From Thalassotalea sp. HSM 43 (GTDB lineage Bacteria; Pseudomonadota; Gammaproteobacteria; Enterobacterales; Alteromonadaceae): a DNA stretch of 64,000 nucleotides. The position numbers and the translations under genes were made by a program. Where the stretch lies: the NCBI RefSeq assembly GCF_004752005.1, contig NZ_CP038493.1, forward strand, positions 2,256,302 through 2,320,301, read 5' to 3'. Below the pieces are notes generated by a model. The model did no database searches. It saw nothing but the letters and a program-made list of their open reading frames with translations, and had not been told where the DNA came from. This document shows positions 1 to 9,431 of the stretch, piece after piece; the stretch's first letter is position 1; each line of letters begins with the position of its first letter.

Positions 1-258
1 AGCTTGCAAGCTTCACTGAAACAAACCAAACTATTTCCGCCAATGATGGTCCATATGATAGCCAGTGGTGAAAAATCAGGTGAGTTGGAATCAATGCTCG
101 AACGAGCTGCTGACAACCAAGATCGCCAATTTGAAGCGCTGGTCAGTATATCGTTAAAAATCTTTGAACCAGCGCTAATGGTAACTATGGGAACCATAGT
201 TTTATTTATTGTAATGGCAATCGTTCAGCCAATACTGCAGTTAAATACAATGATATAA
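1..258 (+). CDS. gspF: Type II secretion inner-membrane platform protein GspF, C-terminal fragment
   Basis: Only the last 85 codons are present; the reading frame is open to the left edge, so the true start lies outside the window. GspF is the polytopic inner-membrane platform protein of the type II secretion system and contacts the GspE ATPase and the GspL/GspM assembly. The visible part has the conserved [18 protein letters not shown] stretch typical of the second GspF/PilC domain, followed by a hydrophobic last transmembrane helix ending in ILQLNTMI. The order gspF-gspG-gspH with a 9-base gap to gspG confirms it as a T2SS protein rather than PilC of type IV pili. Confidence 0.95.
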   Translation, partial: SLQASLKQTKLFPPMMVHMIASGEKSGELESMLERAADNQDRQFEALVSISLKIFEPALMVTMGTIVLFIVMAIVQPILQLNTMI

Positions 259-267
259 GGTGTCAAA

Positions 268-732
268 ATGAAAGTGCAAAAACGCCGTAATGTTCGCGGT
301 TTTACCTTGTTTGAAATTATGATCGTAATCGTAATTCTCGGTTTATTAGGTGCAATGGTATTGCCTAATGTCATGGGTAACTTGGACCGTGCTAATGTTC
401 AAAAGGCAATTTCAGACGTACAAGCTTTGGAAAAAGCGATGATCACGTATAAGGCCGATAACTTTAAATTTCCAACCACAGAACAAGGCTTAGAAGCCTT
501 AGTTGAAGAGACAGATATTGAGCCTCTTCCGCGTCGCTTTTTGCCGGGTGGCTATGTATCGAGTCTGCCACAAGACCCTTGGGGCAATGACTATATCTTA
601 ATTAGCCCAGGTGAATTTGGTCGCTACGATATCTTCTCTTCTGGTGAAGATGGTGAACCAGGTACTGATGATGACATTGGTAACTGGAACATCAAAGAGT
701 GGCAAGCCGGTGGTCCGGGTTCTGAAGGCTAA
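268..732 (+). CDS. gspG: Major pseudopilin GspG
   Basis: 154 aa, the usual length for GspG, the main subunit of the periplasmic pseudopilus that drives type II secretion. A short basic leader ends in RG and is followed by FTLFEIMIVIVIL; the prepilin peptidase (GspO/PilD) would cut between Gly11 and Phe12 and methylate Phe12, leaving the conserved Glu at mature position 5 (Glu16). The C-terminal third has the GspG-type conserved Pro/Gly segment (DPWGNDY) and an Asp-rich loop (GTDDDIGNW) where GspG proteins bind calcium. Position 4 after the cleavage site is Phe instead of the more common Leu/Ile, a small variation. It follows gspF by 9 bases in one operon. Confidence 0.97.
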   Translation: MKVQKRRNVRGFTLFEIMIVIVILGLLGAMVLPNVMGNLDRANVQKAISDVQALEKAMITYKADNFKFPTTEQGLEALVEETDIEPLPRRFLPGGYVSSLPQDPWGNDYILISPGEFGRYDIFSSGEDGEPGTDDDIGNWNIKEWQAGGPGSEG

Positions 733-745
733 TTTGGCTTAGGAT

Positions 746-1333
746 GTGTTTGTGTCTCGTCGTGTTAAGGGTTTTACCTTACTTGAAATAATGTTGGTAT
801 TGGTTGTATTGGGAATGATGTATACCGCAGTCATTCCCAATATACGTGGTACTGAGCCTGCCGACGAGTTGGAAAAACACAGCCACACATTTGCCGAGTT
901 ATTTTCATTGGCAAGTGAGTATGCCCTGCTCAATAATCTTGAGCTGGGCTTACATGTAGAAGACAACGTCTATCGTTTTCTCGCCTTTGATGGTACCCGT
1001 TGGGTGCCTGTTCCAGATCAGGATATTCTTACCGAAGTCGCTTTTGATGAACCTTTCGCTATCGAGTTGAGCCTTGATGACTTGCCAATCGACGAAGACG
1101 CTATGCAAGTTAACCAAAGCATGTTTGAAGACTTCGAATACGATGAAGGTTTCAAGGAAGACGAAGAGCCGGTTTATCCGCAAGTGTTTATCTTGTCAGG
1201 TGGTGATATTACCCCGTTTAAGTTGACCTTCATTTACGATGACAACTATGACATCCCAGTTTTCTACGAAGTACTCGCTGAATATACCTTACCGCTAAAA
1301 GTCGAGGGGCCGTTTGAAGATGAACAGGGCTAA
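746..1333 (+). CDS. gspH: Minor pseudopilin GspH
   Basis: About 195 aa, with a class III prepilin signal (RRVKG then FTLLEIMLVLVVLGMM). Role by family and position: minor pseudopilin that joins the tip complex with GspI, GspJ and GspK. The body is very acidic (many Asp/Glu from residue 85 on) and little conserved, as is usual for GspH. The start is uncertain: GTG at 746 has its AGGA box (741-744) almost touching it, whereas an in-frame GTG at 752 lies 7 bases after that box and is probably the real start. The 3' end overlaps gspI. Confidence 0.9.
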   Translation: MFVSRRVKGFTLLEIMLVLVVLGMMYTAVIPNIRGTEPADELEKHSHTFAELFSLASEYALLNNLELGLHVEDNVYRFLAFDGTRWVPVPDQDILTEVAFDEPFAIELSLDDLPIDEDAMQVNQSMFEDFEYDEGFKEDEEPVYPQVFILSGGDITPFKLTFIYDDNYDIPVFYEVLAEYTLPLKVEGPFEDEQG

Positions 1334-1694
1334 CGGATTCACCCTTATTGAAGTGTTGTTGGCACTTACGATATTTGCCTTGGCAGGTACCGCGGTGATG
1401 AATGTTGCTGCCACCAGTTTAAACGGTACCGCGAACCTAGAAGTTAAAAGCATCGCTACGTGGGTCGCGTCAAACCAACTGGTTGAGGCAAACTTGCAGC
1501 AACAGTGGCCACCGAAAAAGAAAAACGGTAAGGAAGAAATGGCCGGCCATGAATGGCATTGGCAAAGTATTATTCAGGAAACTGAAGACAAGAACATGCG
1601 TGCCATTACCATTGAGGTAAGGGAAAGCGAAGATGACAAATACCCGCTTGCCAGTTTAATCACTTACGTTAGTAATCCTAAGGTAAGAAAATGA
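1320..1694 (+). CDS. gspI: Minor pseudopilin GspI
   Basis: 124 aa from the ATG at 1320. An in-frame TTG at 1314 is possible, but the GAGGGG box at 1304-1309 is spaced properly only for 1320. Leader MNRANG is followed by FTLIEVLLALTIFALAG, a canonical prepilin cleavage site with Glu5, and the length fits GspI. In family members GspI is the core of the GspI-J-K tip complex. It overlaps the end of gspH by 14 bases and shares an ATGA stop/start with gspJ, which implies translational coupling. Confidence 0.93.
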   Translation: MNRANGFTLIEVLLALTIFALAGTAVMNVAATSLNGTANLEVKSIATWVASNQLVEANLQQQWPPKKKNGKEEMAGHEWHWQSIIQETEDKNMRAITIEVRESEDDKYPLASLITYVSNPKVRK

Positions 1695-2320
1695 TGCGCC
1701 AAACCGGTTTTACGCTTATTGAAATTCTTATCGCAATTTTCATTTTTGCGCTAATTTCTCTTGGCAGTACCGCGGTATTATCGACCATAAATGCCTCCAG
1801 TGAAGTAAATGCTGAAAAGGGCGCGCGTTTAACAGAATTACAACGCGCATTTTTGGTTATGGAGCGAGATTTCCTGCAAATGACCAAGCGCTCAGTGCGC
1901 TTAAATGGTGAAGAGCCACTAGAAAGTTTCGTCTATTCTAATGAATCGACCTATTCAAGTAATACCCATGGTATCGCCTTCGTGCGTCAAGGTTGGCGCA
2001 ATCCAGCATTATTATTACCGCGCTCTGATGTGCAAGCGGTGTCTTATCAATTAGAAGAAGAGACTTTAAATCGTCTTCATTATATCTTCGTTGATTCGGT
2101 CATAGGTACCGAACCAAAAGTTAGACCCTTGATAACCGGTGTTGAACAAGTCGACTTTGAATTTTTTGATGGTAATAAATGGGTTAAAGAAACCCCGAGT
2201 AAAGAATTACCATTGGCTGTCGCTATTGAAATGACCCTAACCGATATTGGTATGATTCGCCGCCAGTTTTTGGTTGCCGGCATCGTTGATAAGTCTGGGG
2301 GCAATGATGATCAAAACTAG
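1691..2320 (+). CDS. gspJ: Minor pseudopilin GspJ
   Basis: 209 aa, leader MMRQTG then FTLIEILIAIFIFALISLG, so the prepilin peptidase site and Glu5 are intact. The size and the downstream features (ELQRAFLVMERDFLQM, then a beta-rich body) fit GspJ, the third member of the pseudopilus tip complex. The start ATG overlaps the gspI stop codon (ATGA). The 3' end overlaps gspK by 14-17 bases, depending on which of two adjacent ATGs gspK uses. Confidence 0.94.
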   Translation: MMRQTGFTLIEILIAIFIFALISLGSTAVLSTINASSEVNAEKGARLTELQRAFLVMERDFLQMTKRSVRLNGEEPLESFVYSNESTYSSNTHGIAFVRQGWRNPALLLPRSDVQAVSYQLEEETLNRLHYIFVDSVIGTEPKVRPLITGVEQVDFEFFDGNKWVKETPSKELPLAVAIEMTLTDIGMIRRQFLVAGIVDKSGGNDDQN

Positions 2321-3431
2321 CGCTAAACAACAACGCGGCGTTGCATTGGTTACGGTTATGCTGGTGCTGGCAATTTGTGTGATCATCGCCAGTCGCATGA
2401 GCTCGGCACTAATTTTTCAGGTACAACGTACGGAAAATATCAATTCCAATCAGCAGGCCTATTGGTACGCCATGGGCGCAGAAGCGTTTGGTAAGACGGT
2501 ATTAGCCTTATCTTTTCAAGACAATAAAGACAAGACGGTCACTCATTTAGGACAACCTTGGGCTGCTGGGGAAACCGCGTTTCCTGTTGATTTGGGTGAA
2601 ATTAGTGGTGAAATCAAGGATTTACAATCTTGCTTTAATCTTAACGCATTGAATAATCCAAACCAGAGCAATAACTACGATGATAATGCGTCGGATCAAG
2701 GTGATGATGATAACAATGACCCGGATAATGATCCCGATAACGGCGAATCGCAAAATCCAGGTAATGGCAATGATGATGATGACAATCAGCAGGGCAAAGA
2801 AATTAAAAACAAGGCGAAACAAGCCTTTATCGAATTAGTCAGTTTACTCGATATTGAAGGTGTTGATCGCTATACTGCTGAAGCAATGGCTGAAGCTTTA
2901 CAAGATTGGCTTGATGAAGATTCGATGATTGCAGCGCCAGGTGGTGCCGAAGACAATGATTATGCGTCACGTGAGTACCCATATTTGGCCGCCAATAGTT
3001 TGATGGTTAGTAGTAATGAATTGCGTTTAGTTGAACATTTTAGCGCCCAGGCAATATTAGCCTTGCAAGATTATGTTTGTGTCATACCGAACTCACATCG
3101 CCATCAAATTAATATCAATACCTTAGATGAAGAAAAGATTGAGTTATTACAAGCCTTGTTTGGGGGTATAGACTCCAGTACTGCGGAAGAAATCTTAGCA
3201 GAACGTGGCGAAGAAGGGTTTAAAGATTTGAGCGCCTTATATGATTTAAGTGTGGTCAAAGGTATCAAGAATCAAAAGCAATGGCGTCAGCAATTCGTGG
3301 TCGACAGTGACTACTTTATGTTGACCACAAAGACGTCATTTAACGACAGTTATTTCAGTATGAAATCTGTGATGAAAATTAATGAAGATGAATCTATTAG
3401 TGTGGTAGATAGGACGATCGGAGCAAATTAA
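2304..3431 (+). CDS. gspK: Minor pseudopilin GspK with an Asp/Asn-rich insertion
   Basis: About 375 aa. Adjacent ATGs at 2304 and 2307 follow a run of five G at 2297-2301; the open frame extends to a TTG at 2274, but that lacks support. Leader MMIKTSAKQQRG is followed by VALVTVMLVLAI; the missing Glu5 is the hallmark of GspK, the capping pseudopilin. The large periplasmic part carries the GspK alpha domain and ends with helix-hairpin-helix-like segments (ININTLDEEKIELLQALFGG). Residues about 117-165 are a low-complexity Asp/Asn/Gly/Gln run (2650-2800) inserted after the conserved CFNLNAL motif. This insertion is longer than I know from GspK proteins and may be a flexible or calcium-binding loop. 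The stop overlaps gspL by one base. Confidence 0.94.
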   Translation: MMIKTSAKQQRGVALVTVMLVLAICVIIASRMSSALIFQVQRTENINSNQQAYWYAMGAEAFGKTVLALSFQDNKDKTVTHLGQPWAAGETAFPVDLGEISGEIKDLQSCFNLNALNNPNQSNNYDDNASDQGDDDNNDPDNDPDNGESQNPGNGNDDDDNQQGKEIKNKAKQAFIELVSLLDIEGVDRYTAEAMAEALQDWLDEDSMIAAPGGAEDNDYASREYPYLAANSLMVSSNELRLVEHFSAQAILALQDYVCVIPNSHRHQININTLDEEKIELLQALFGGIDSSTAEEILAERGEEGFKDLSALYDLSVVKGIKNQKQWRQQFVVDSDYFMLTTKTSFNDSYFSMKSVMKINEDESISVVDRTIGAN

Positions 3432-4672
3432 TGCGGGAAACATTATTTATACGTATCTCTGCCCAACCACAAGCTCCGCTGCAATGGCTGATTTTATCCC
3501 ATGAACATGAGGATGAGATTGCCAGTGGCGAACTTGACAGTAAAGAGCAGTTAGCGACATTGCTTGAGAAAGCCGAAGGTCGCCAACTGACGGTATTGGT
3601 TGACAGTACGGCCATTGGTTTGCGCAAGCTAAAAGTACCAGGCAAAAATGACCGCTCAATACGGGCGGCAACACCTTATATGTTGGAAGAAGAGCTAGCT
3701 GAAGACGTAGATGAGTTGTTTTTTGCCTACGCCAATAAGCCCAAGGATTTTCAAGGCGACGAAAATTGCTTTGTTGCCTACAGCAGCCATCAACAAATAA
3801 CTACCTGGCTATCTTGGTTTGAAGAGGCTGGCTTGGTGGTTAAACGCATTATTCCTGATGTGCTGTGTATGCCATTGCACGATGGCTTGAGCATGGTGGC
3901 TATCAACGATCAATGCCTTTTGCGTTACGGTGGCTTTAGTGGGTTTGTGGTCGATAAGTCGTTGTTACCGTTGGCGGTAGAGCACTTAGCACAGGTTCAT
4001 GAAGAAGAAGACGAAGACGATGCCGAGCCAATGCGTATGCATTGTTATAGTCCGTTTGAAACCGAACTTGAATCCGTAGATGTAATCAGCGAAGCATACC
4101 CATTACCTTTGTTATTGCTTGCACGCCATAGCAAAGATGTTAGCTTTAACTTATTGCAAGGTGACTTTCAGGTTAAAGAGAAGCGCTCACCACATATTCA
4201 AAACTGGTTATGGGTGGCCGGTATAGCCGCATTTGCATTGTTGTTGAATTTGATCGGCAAAGTGGTTCAGCTTAATCAATTAGAAAATCAATACACCGCG
4301 GTTGGCAAGAAAATTGAAGCCAGCTATAAAAAGGCGTTCCCAAAGACCAAGCGTGTCCGTTTAACAACGGTTAAGAGTCAAATTGAAAGACAGTTGCAAG
4401 CCCTAGGTGCTAGTGGCGAAGGTAATGGCTTTTTACCCATCCTTGCTGACGTGCAACCTGCATTTGCTGATGTGCCGCAAATTAAACCGAGTTCGATTCG
4501 CTTCGATGGCAAGCGCCAAGAACTGCGACTTTCCGTTGTTGGCAATGACTATCAGAGTTTTGAACGTTTTAAGCAAAAACTTGAAAGTTCTAATTTTGAC
4601 GTTAAAGTTGGTGCGCAGAACAATCAAGGTGACCAGATAAGTGGTTCGTTTAATATCAGGAGTAAGTCATGA
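3431..4672 (+). CDS. gspL: Type II secretion protein GspL
   Basis: 413 aa. GspL is a bitopic inner-membrane protein: a cytoplasmic actin-like domain that recruits the GspE ATPase, one transmembrane helix and a ferredoxin-like periplasmic domain that pairs with GspM. Here the cytoplasmic part spans residues 1-255, the hydrophobic helix (WVAGIAAFALLLNLIG) about 257-279, and the periplasmic part the rest. The conserved N-terminal segment around YMLEEELAEDVDELFFAY supports the family. ATG overlaps the gspK stop by one base, and the gene ends with ATGA shared with gspM. Confidence 0.94.
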   Translation: MRETLFIRISAQPQAPLQWLILSHEHEDEIASGELDSKEQLATLLEKAEGRQLTVLVDSTAIGLRKLKVPGKNDRSIRAATPYMLEEELAEDVDELFFAYANKPKDFQGDENCFVAYSSHQQITTWLSWFEEAGLVVKRIIPDVLCMPLHDGLSMVAINDQCLLRYGGFSGFVVDKSLLPLAVEHLAQVHEEEDEDDAEPMRMHCYSPFETELESVDVISEAYPLPLLLLARHSKDVSFNLLQGDFQVKEKRSPHIQNWLWVAGIAAFALLLNLIGKVVQLNQLENQYTAVGKKIEASYKKAFPKTKRVRLTTVKSQIERQLQALGASGEGNGFLPILADVQPAFADVPQIKPSSIRFDGKRQELRLSVVGNDYQSFERFKQKLESSNFDVKVGAQNNQGDQISGSFNIRSKS

Positions 4673-5142
4673 AGCAATGGTGGTTAGGACTTAATCCAAG
4701 AGAACAAAAATTAGCGGCGATTATGGGCGTCGTGGTTGCGATATTTATATTTTATTTTTTAATATGGCAGCCGTTAAATAACAGTGTAGAAAAGGCACAA
4801 CAGAAGCTTGAGAGACAGCAGCAATTAGCGGCTTGGGTTGATGAGAATCTACCAAAACTGCAAGCATTGCAAAAAGCTGGTGGTATCAAGAGCACTGGTG
4901 GCAGTTTATCAAGCATTGTGAATCGCACGGCTAAGCGTCAATCGATTGATATTGCTCGCATGCAACCGCAAGGTGACGATTTGCAAGTTTGGATTGATGA
5001 AGTGCCTTTTAATACTTTCGTTAGCTGGCTTAATAATTTGAACAGTAACGAAGGTGTACTGATTGAATCCATAGATATAACTGAAGGTAATGCGCCGGGA
5101 ACTATTGCGGTGCGTCGTTTACAATTAGCTAAAGCAGGATAA
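4669..5142 (+). CDS. gspM: Type II secretion protein GspM
   Basis: 157 aa, typical GspM length. Short cytoplasmic start (MKQWWLGLNPREQKL), one transmembrane helix at about residues 16-36, then a coiled-coil-prone segment and a small periplasmic ferredoxin-like domain. NPREQ just before the helix is characteristic. GspM binds GspL and stabilises the platform. Its ATG overlaps the gspL TGA (4 bases), and gspN begins two bases after its stop, so the three are translated together. Confidence 0.94.
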   Translation: MKQWWLGLNPREQKLAAIMGVVVAIFIFYFLIWQPLNNSVEKAQQKLERQQQLAAWVDENLPKLQALQKAGGIKSTGGSLSSIVNRTAKRQSIDIARMQPQGDDLQVWIDEVPFNTFVSWLNNLNSNEGVLIESIDITEGNAPGTIAVRRLQLAKAG

Positions 5143-5143
5143 G

Positions 5144-5890
5144 ATGGCTATCGTTAAGAAGTATTTAGCCCCTGCCGGGGCATTTCTAGTATTGTATTTG
5201 CTATTTGTTGTAGCCAATGCACCGGCAAAGAAAATCATTGGTCATTTTAAATTACCAAAAACCGTTCAACTAGGTCAGATCTCTGGCTCTATATTTTCCG
5301 GTAACGTCGATAGCGTTTACTTAGGTCAACACAAAATAGAAGATGTGCGTTGGTCATTAAGTGTTTTGTCATTATTAACCTTTAACCCGAGTGCCGATGT
5401 TGAATTCGGTAACCCGCGATTGGGTTATAGTGGTCGCTTTACCGCATCTGATCTACTGTCTGTGGCGTCATTACAAGATGTCAAAATCAATGCTGATGCT
5501 GACTACATTGCCAGCAAACTCAATCTAATGATTGATATTAAGGCTGCAGGTCAAGTACAGCTAGACTTACCAGAGTACACCCCAGGCAAAGCCGTATGTA
5601 ATGCAGCTACAGGTATTGTTAATTGGCAGCAAGCACAACTTGATGCAACTGGCGAATATGTCCCATTAGGCGATTTGGCTGCGGATATTAGCTGTGAAAA
5701 AGGCAACGTGCTGCTGGCAGTTAAACCAGAAAATAACCTAGGCTTGCAACTCGATGCGATATTTAATGGACGTCGTTTATCAGCAACGGGTTTCTTACAA
5801 CCAGGTGCTAAATTCCCAGAGCAGCTGCAACCAATGCTAGGCTTTATGGGCAAAAAAGATAATCAAGGGCGTTATCGAATACGACTGTAA
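5144..5890 (+). CDS. gspN: Type II secretion protein GspN
   Basis: 248 aa, last gene of the gsp operon. It has an N-terminal hydrophobic segment (PAGAFLVLYLLFVVANAP) serving as signal anchor and a beta-rich periplasmic body with GspN-type repeats (ISGSIFSGNVDSVYLG, VRWSLSVLSLLTFNPSADV). GspN is an accessory component present in some T2SS operons and its exact role is not settled. It follows gspM directly, and a hairpin with a T-tract beyond its stop probably ends the operon. Confidence 0.92.
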   Translation: MAIVKKYLAPAGAFLVLYLLFVVANAPAKKIIGHFKLPKTVQLGQISGSIFSGNVDSVYLGQHKIEDVRWSLSVLSLLTFNPSADVEFGNPRLGYSGRFTASDLLSVASLQDVKINADADYIASKLNLMIDIKAAGQVQLDLPEYTPGKAVCNAATGIVNWQQAQLDATGEYVPLGDLAADISCEKGNVLLAVKPENNLGLQLDAIFNGRRLSATGFLQPGAKFPEQLQPMLGFMGKKDNQGRYRIRL

Positions 5891-5914
5891 GATATAGTGC
5901 GCTGACAGATTGAT

Positions 5915-6643
5915 TTAGTTAATAGGGGCATCCGATTTAGGTGCCCCTTTTAAATGGGCGATTTTCAGTAATGAGCGGGTCGGGTAATTGCTAAAAATAG
6001 CATCGACACCAAGCTGGTGCATGGCGATGATATCTTCTTCGTCATCGACGGTATAAACATATACTTTAAGGCCGCGTTGATGGGCGTCGTCGACAAATGC
6101 CTGATTAATAAAGTCAACGCTGATATGCACACTGTAGGCGTTTAAGCGCTGTGCGAATGCAGCGTAATCGACAGGGCAACTGGCGGTTAATGCGCCGATA
6201 TCTATCGCCTTATTTAGCGATTTAATCTGCAATAATAAGTGGTGATTAAAGCTCGACAAGAGAAATTGATCGTAGTCGAATCCATACTCCTGAACCGCTT
6301 TATCGATGGCGCTTAAGGTCGCAACAACGGTATTATCCGCTTTCAGTTCGATATTTACCGGACACTTGCCTTGAATAAGTTCAAGCACTTCATCTAAGGT
6401 CGGGATTTGTTGGCCTTTACCAGCATCGAGCTGTCGAATTTGCGCAAAGCTGAGGTTCTTTAATTGGCCTTGACCATCGGTGGTTTTATCGACTTTTCGA
6501 TCATGAATAACCACTAGCTCACCATCGGCCCAATGCACATCAATTTCAATGGCGTCAACCTGCATTTGCAAGGCATTTTCTATCGCCAACAATGTGTTTT
6601 CAGGTTCGTGACCGCTGGCACCGCGGTGAGCTAAAACTAACAT
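5915..6643 (-). CDS. Glycerophosphodiester phosphodiesterase (GDPD family)
   Basis: 242 aa, cytosolic (no signal peptide), resembling UgpQ. It hydrolyses glycerophosphodiesters left after phospholipid deacylation to sn-glycerol 3-phosphate and an alcohol. GDPD signatures are present in order: AHRGASGHEPENT at the N-terminus (catalytic His and metal-binding Glu/Asn), EIDVHWADGELVVIHD (metal-binding Glu/Asp and second catalytic His), and later NIELK. It begins 6 bases after psd on the same strand, so the two phospholipid genes are probably co-transcribed. It is convergent with gspN. Confidence 0.9.
   Translation of the reverse strand: MLVLAHRGASGHEPENTLLAIENALQMQVDAIEIDVHWADGELVVIHDRKVDKTTDGQGQLKNLSFAQIRQLDAGKGQQIPTLDEVLELIQGKCPVNIELKADNTVVATLSAIDKAVQEYGFDYDQFLLSSFNHHLLLQIKSLNKAIDIGALTASCPVDYAAFAQRLNAYSVHISVDFINQAFVDDAHQRGLKVYVYTVDDEEDIIAMHQLGVDAIFSNYPTRSLLKIAHLKGAPKSDAPIN
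5924..5952 (+). terminator. Probable terminator of the gsp operon
   Basis: Seven-base-pair stem (AGGGGCA at 5924-5930 with TGCCCCT at 5942-5948), an 11-base loop and then T residues, 34 bases after the gspN stop. It lies inside the last codons of the convergent glycerophosphodiesterase gene, so the sequence serves two purposes. The stem is short, hence moderate confidence. Confidence 0.45.
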
Positions 6644-6648
6644 GGTAG

Positions 6649-7524
6649 TTATTCGCTTTTGGTTAAATATCCGTACGGCTTACCAAGACGGGTAATAGTA
6701 CCAGGACCATCATCAGTGCAAAAATCCATGGTATCTGCTGGGAAACAACATACTGTGGTTGAGCCAAGTTTAAAGCGACCCATTTCTTCGCCTTTCTCTA
6801 GGGTAATCGCACCGGCTTCGTCAGCGGCAGGGTAGTGCCAACGTTTAAGTGCTTTACCGCCACTCGGTGCGATAGTACCTGCCCATACGGTTTCCATGCT
6901 GGCAACAATGGTTGCACCAACTAGAACCAAGGCCATTGGGCCAATTTCAGTATCAAATATGGTGACTACACGCTCATTACGAGCAAATAAATTAGGCACA
7001 TTTTCAGCGGTTAGAGGGTTAACACTAAATAGCTCACCTGGAACGAAAATCATTTCTCGTAAGGTGCCTTTGATTGGCATATGAATGCGATGATAATCTT
7101 TAGGTGCCAAATAGATGGTAGAGAACTTACCACCTTGAAAAGGTTCTGCGGTTTTCGGATCACCGCCAAGTAGGGTTTCTAATGAATAATTGAAGCCTTT
7201 GGCCTGAATGATTTGATCATTAACGATATCGCCTTGCTGGCTTATGGTGCCATCAACAGGGAAACATATTTCATTTGTGTCCGGATCGATTGGACGAATT
7301 CCGTCTTTCAATTCACGAGTAAAGAATTCATTAAAAGTGGCAAAGTCGCTGGCATTCTCCAGTTTCGCTTCGCTCATATCAATGCCGTAAGATTTGATAA
7401 AACGTTTGATAGCAAAGGTTGTCACTGCACCTGCTTTGGCATCGGCGAATTTGCCAACCAATCGAGATAACGCAGTTTTAGGTAGTGCGTATTGCAGGGC
7501 AATTTTTAAATTATCCAAAGACAC
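6649..7524 (-). CDS. psd: Phosphatidylserine decarboxylase proenzyme
   Basis: 291 aa, the standard bacterial type I length. It converts phosphatidylserine to phosphatidylethanolamine at the inner membrane. The LGST self-cleavage motif is intact ([11 protein letters not shown]); cleavage between Gly254 and Ser255 would give a large beta chain and a small alpha chain with the pyruvoyl group. The conserved [13 protein letters not shown] segment with the catalytic histidine is also present. It lies between rsgA and the GDPD gene on the minus strand; the rsgA-psd order is common in gammaproteobacteria. Confidence 0.97.
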   Translation of the reverse strand: MSLDNLKIALQYALPKTALSRLVGKFADAKAGAVTTFAIKRFIKSYGIDMSEAKLENASDFATFNEFFTRELKDGIRPIDPDTNEICFPVDGTISQQGDIVNDQIIQAKGFNYSLETLLGGDPKTAEPFQGGKFSTIYLAPKDYHRIHMPIKGTLREMIFVPGELFSVNPLTAENVPNLFARNERVVTIFDTEIGPMALVLVGATIVASMETVWAGTIAPSGGKALKRWHYPAADEAGAITLEKGEEMGRFKLGSTTVCCFPADTMDFCTDDGPGTITRLGKPYGYLTKSE

Positions 7525-7574
7525 TTGGTTTTCCTTTTTCGTACCTGGCCGAAGCGCAGGTTGGTTATTATAGG

Positions 7575-8606
7575 TTATTTAAAACGGGATGTTAGTGTAT
7601 TACTGCCCAGACTGGCAAGTATTCGTTGATAACTGGCAAACCTTAATGGATTAATATGGCCATCTTCAACTGCTTTTTGCAATGCGCAACCAGGATCATC
7701 CTGATGTTTGCAGTCGCGAAACTTGCAATAGCCAAAGTATTCTTGAAATTCAATAAAGCCTTGATCGACTTGATCTGGGGTTAAATGCCAAAGACCAAAC
7801 TCGCGAATCCCTGGTGAGTCGATTAAATGACCTCCGCTTGGGAAGTCGTATAAACGGGCAACGGTGGTGGTGTGCTGACCTAGACCGGACATTTCACTGA
7901 CTTCATTGGTGACCAAATCCAGCTCTGGCATTAGCTTGTTTACTAAGGTTGATTTACCAACACCGGATTGACCGACGAAAATGCTGGTTTGATTGAGTAA
8001 GCGTTGCTCTATCGCTTGCAACCCTTGCTGATGTTTGGAGCTTATTTTTAGTACTTCATAGCCAATCTCATCGTACAGGCTTAAATGACGGTCAATAAGC
8101 TCTTGATTGTCTGCGCTGAGCAAGTCGATTTTATTAAGCACAATAATAGGCTTGATACCGGTTAATTCGGTGGCAACCAAATAACGATCGATAATATCTG
8201 GGTTAAATGCTGGAACCACCGATGAGACGATAAAAATTTGATCAATGTTGGCAGCAATCGGCTTAACACCGTCGTAAACATCAGGACGTGATAACAGTGA
8301 GTGACGCTCGTGCACCGCTTCAATCACACCGCTGATACTGTGCTTGGTTTCTTTGCCCGGACGCCAAAGCACATTATCACCGCAAACCAATGAATCGACC
8401 GTGCGGCGGATGTTGCATCGAACGATATCACCAGTTTGACTTTTCACGTCGGCGTGTTGGCCAAAACGGCTGATAATAATCCCTTGTTCGGCATCGCCAA
8501 GTTCAGAATCTTGCCATACTTCTTGCTTACTTTTATTCAACTTGTCAGCAAGATTTTTCTTGATTCGTCGGTGTTGTCCTTTGGTCAGTTTTTTCGCTTT
8601 TGCCAC
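7575..8606 (-). CDS. rsgA: Small ribosomal subunit biogenesis GTPase RsgA
   Basis: 343 aa. A circularly permuted GTPase that checks late 30S assembly around helix 44. An N-terminal basic stretch and OB-fold are followed by permuted G motifs: NKID (G4), then GQSGVGKST (G1, about residue 210), then DSPGIREFG (G3). A C-terminal zinc-binding Cys/His cluster ([14 protein letters not shown]) completes the family pattern. Its start is divergent from orn, with about 107 bases between them, the classic rsgA/orn arrangement. Confidence 0.97.
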   Translation of the reverse strand: MAKAKKLTKGQHRRIKKNLADKLNKSKQEVWQDSELGDAEQGIIISRFGQHADVKSQTGDIVRCNIRRTVDSLVCGDNVLWRPGKETKHSISGVIEAVHERHSLLSRPDVYDGVKPIAANIDQIFIVSSVVPAFNPDIIDRYLVATELTGIKPIIVLNKIDLLSADNQELIDRHLSLYDEIGYEVLKISSKHQQGLQAIEQRLLNQTSIFVGQSGVGKSTLVNKLMPELDLVTNEVSEMSGLGQHTTTVARLYDFPSGGHLIDSPGIREFGLWHLTPDQVDQGFIEFQEYFGYCKFRDCKHQDDPGCALQKAVEDGHINPLRFASYQRILASLGSNTLTSRFK

Positions 8607-8713
8607 TATGAAATTGCTTTGGTTGCTTATTCAAGTATATGAATAGTTATGAATATGCCGTATTATACTCGCAGCAGCACAAGAATGAAAATTATCAATC
8701 AGTAGGCAAAGAA

Positions 8714-9259
8714 ATGGCAGTAGATGCAAACAATCTAGTATGGTTAGATTTAGAGATGACCGGACTCGATCCTGAACAGGATGTTATTCTTGAAATTGCC
8801 ACAATCATTACCGATGCCGACTTAAATATTCTTGCCGAAGGTCCGGTATTTGCTATTCATCAGTCTGACCATGTGCTCACCAATATGAATGAATGGTGCA
8901 TTAAACAGCATGGTGCAAGCGGCTTGACCGAGCGCTGTCGTCAATCAACAACGAGTTTGGCAGAAGCGGAACGACACACCATCGCATTTATAGAGCAGTA
9001 TGTTGATAAAGGCGTATCGCCAATGTGTGGTAACTCTATAGGTCAGGATCGCCGCTTTATTAATGCCTATATGAAAGATTTTGAACAGTGGTTTCATTAC
9101 CGCAATGTAGACGTCAGTACCATCAAAGAATTGGTGCGTCGCTGGCAACCAGAATTACTCGATAAAGTGAGTAAACAAGGCACCCATTTGGCGCTTGATG
9201 ATATTCGTGAATCGATAGCCGAATTACAAACTTACCGTAAATGGGTCTTTAAAATTTAA
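8714..9259 (+). CDS. orn: Oligoribonuclease
   Basis: 181 aa from ATG 8714, matching the family length. The frame extends to 8639, but that would add 25 residues not seen in Orn; AGTAGG at 8701-8706 serves the 8714 start. Orn is the DEDDh 3'-5' exonuclease that degrades 2-5 nt RNAs and pGpG. Motifs: [11 protein letters not shown] (first Asp-x-Glu), [11 protein letters not shown] (second Asp region), and [11 protein letters not shown] at the C-terminus carrying the histidine and the last aspartate. A TATACT hexamer at 8664-8669 upstream may be its -10 element. Confidence 0.96.
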   Translation: MAVDANNLVWLDLEMTGLDPEQDVILEIATIITDADLNILAEGPVFAIHQSDHVLTNMNEWCIKQHGASGLTERCRQSTTSLAEAERHTIAFIEQYVDKGVSPMCGNSIGQDRRFINAYMKDFEQWFHYRNVDVSTIKELVRRWQPELLDKVSKQGTHLALDDIRESIAELQTYRKWVFKI

Positions 9260-9431
9260 TCTGTTAGCCTTGTGCTGTTGCAATAAATTGCACAAACACG
9301 CAAACAGATCGATAATGCCAAATATAGATAACAATGGATTGTGATTTATTTTTGACCAAGAGTTGCTATTATGAGGTTAGCTCTTGGCAAAATTCGTCAC
9401 CTAGAAAAATAAAAATAAAGGATTTGTGGCA

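Noticed and set aside
2622-2822. 66-residue minus-strand frame rich in Ile/Val, looking like a membrane protein
   Set aside because: It is the antisense of the Asp/Asn codon repeats in gspK; GAT/AAT runs read backwards give Ile/Val.
8639-8713. N-terminal extension of Orn by 25 residues
   Set aside because: It contains a likely -10 element for orn and adds sequence not found in the family.
9260-9431. Possible small RNA or terminator after orn
   Set aside because: Only weak dyads (CTGTT/AACAG) without a T-tract; nothing convincing.
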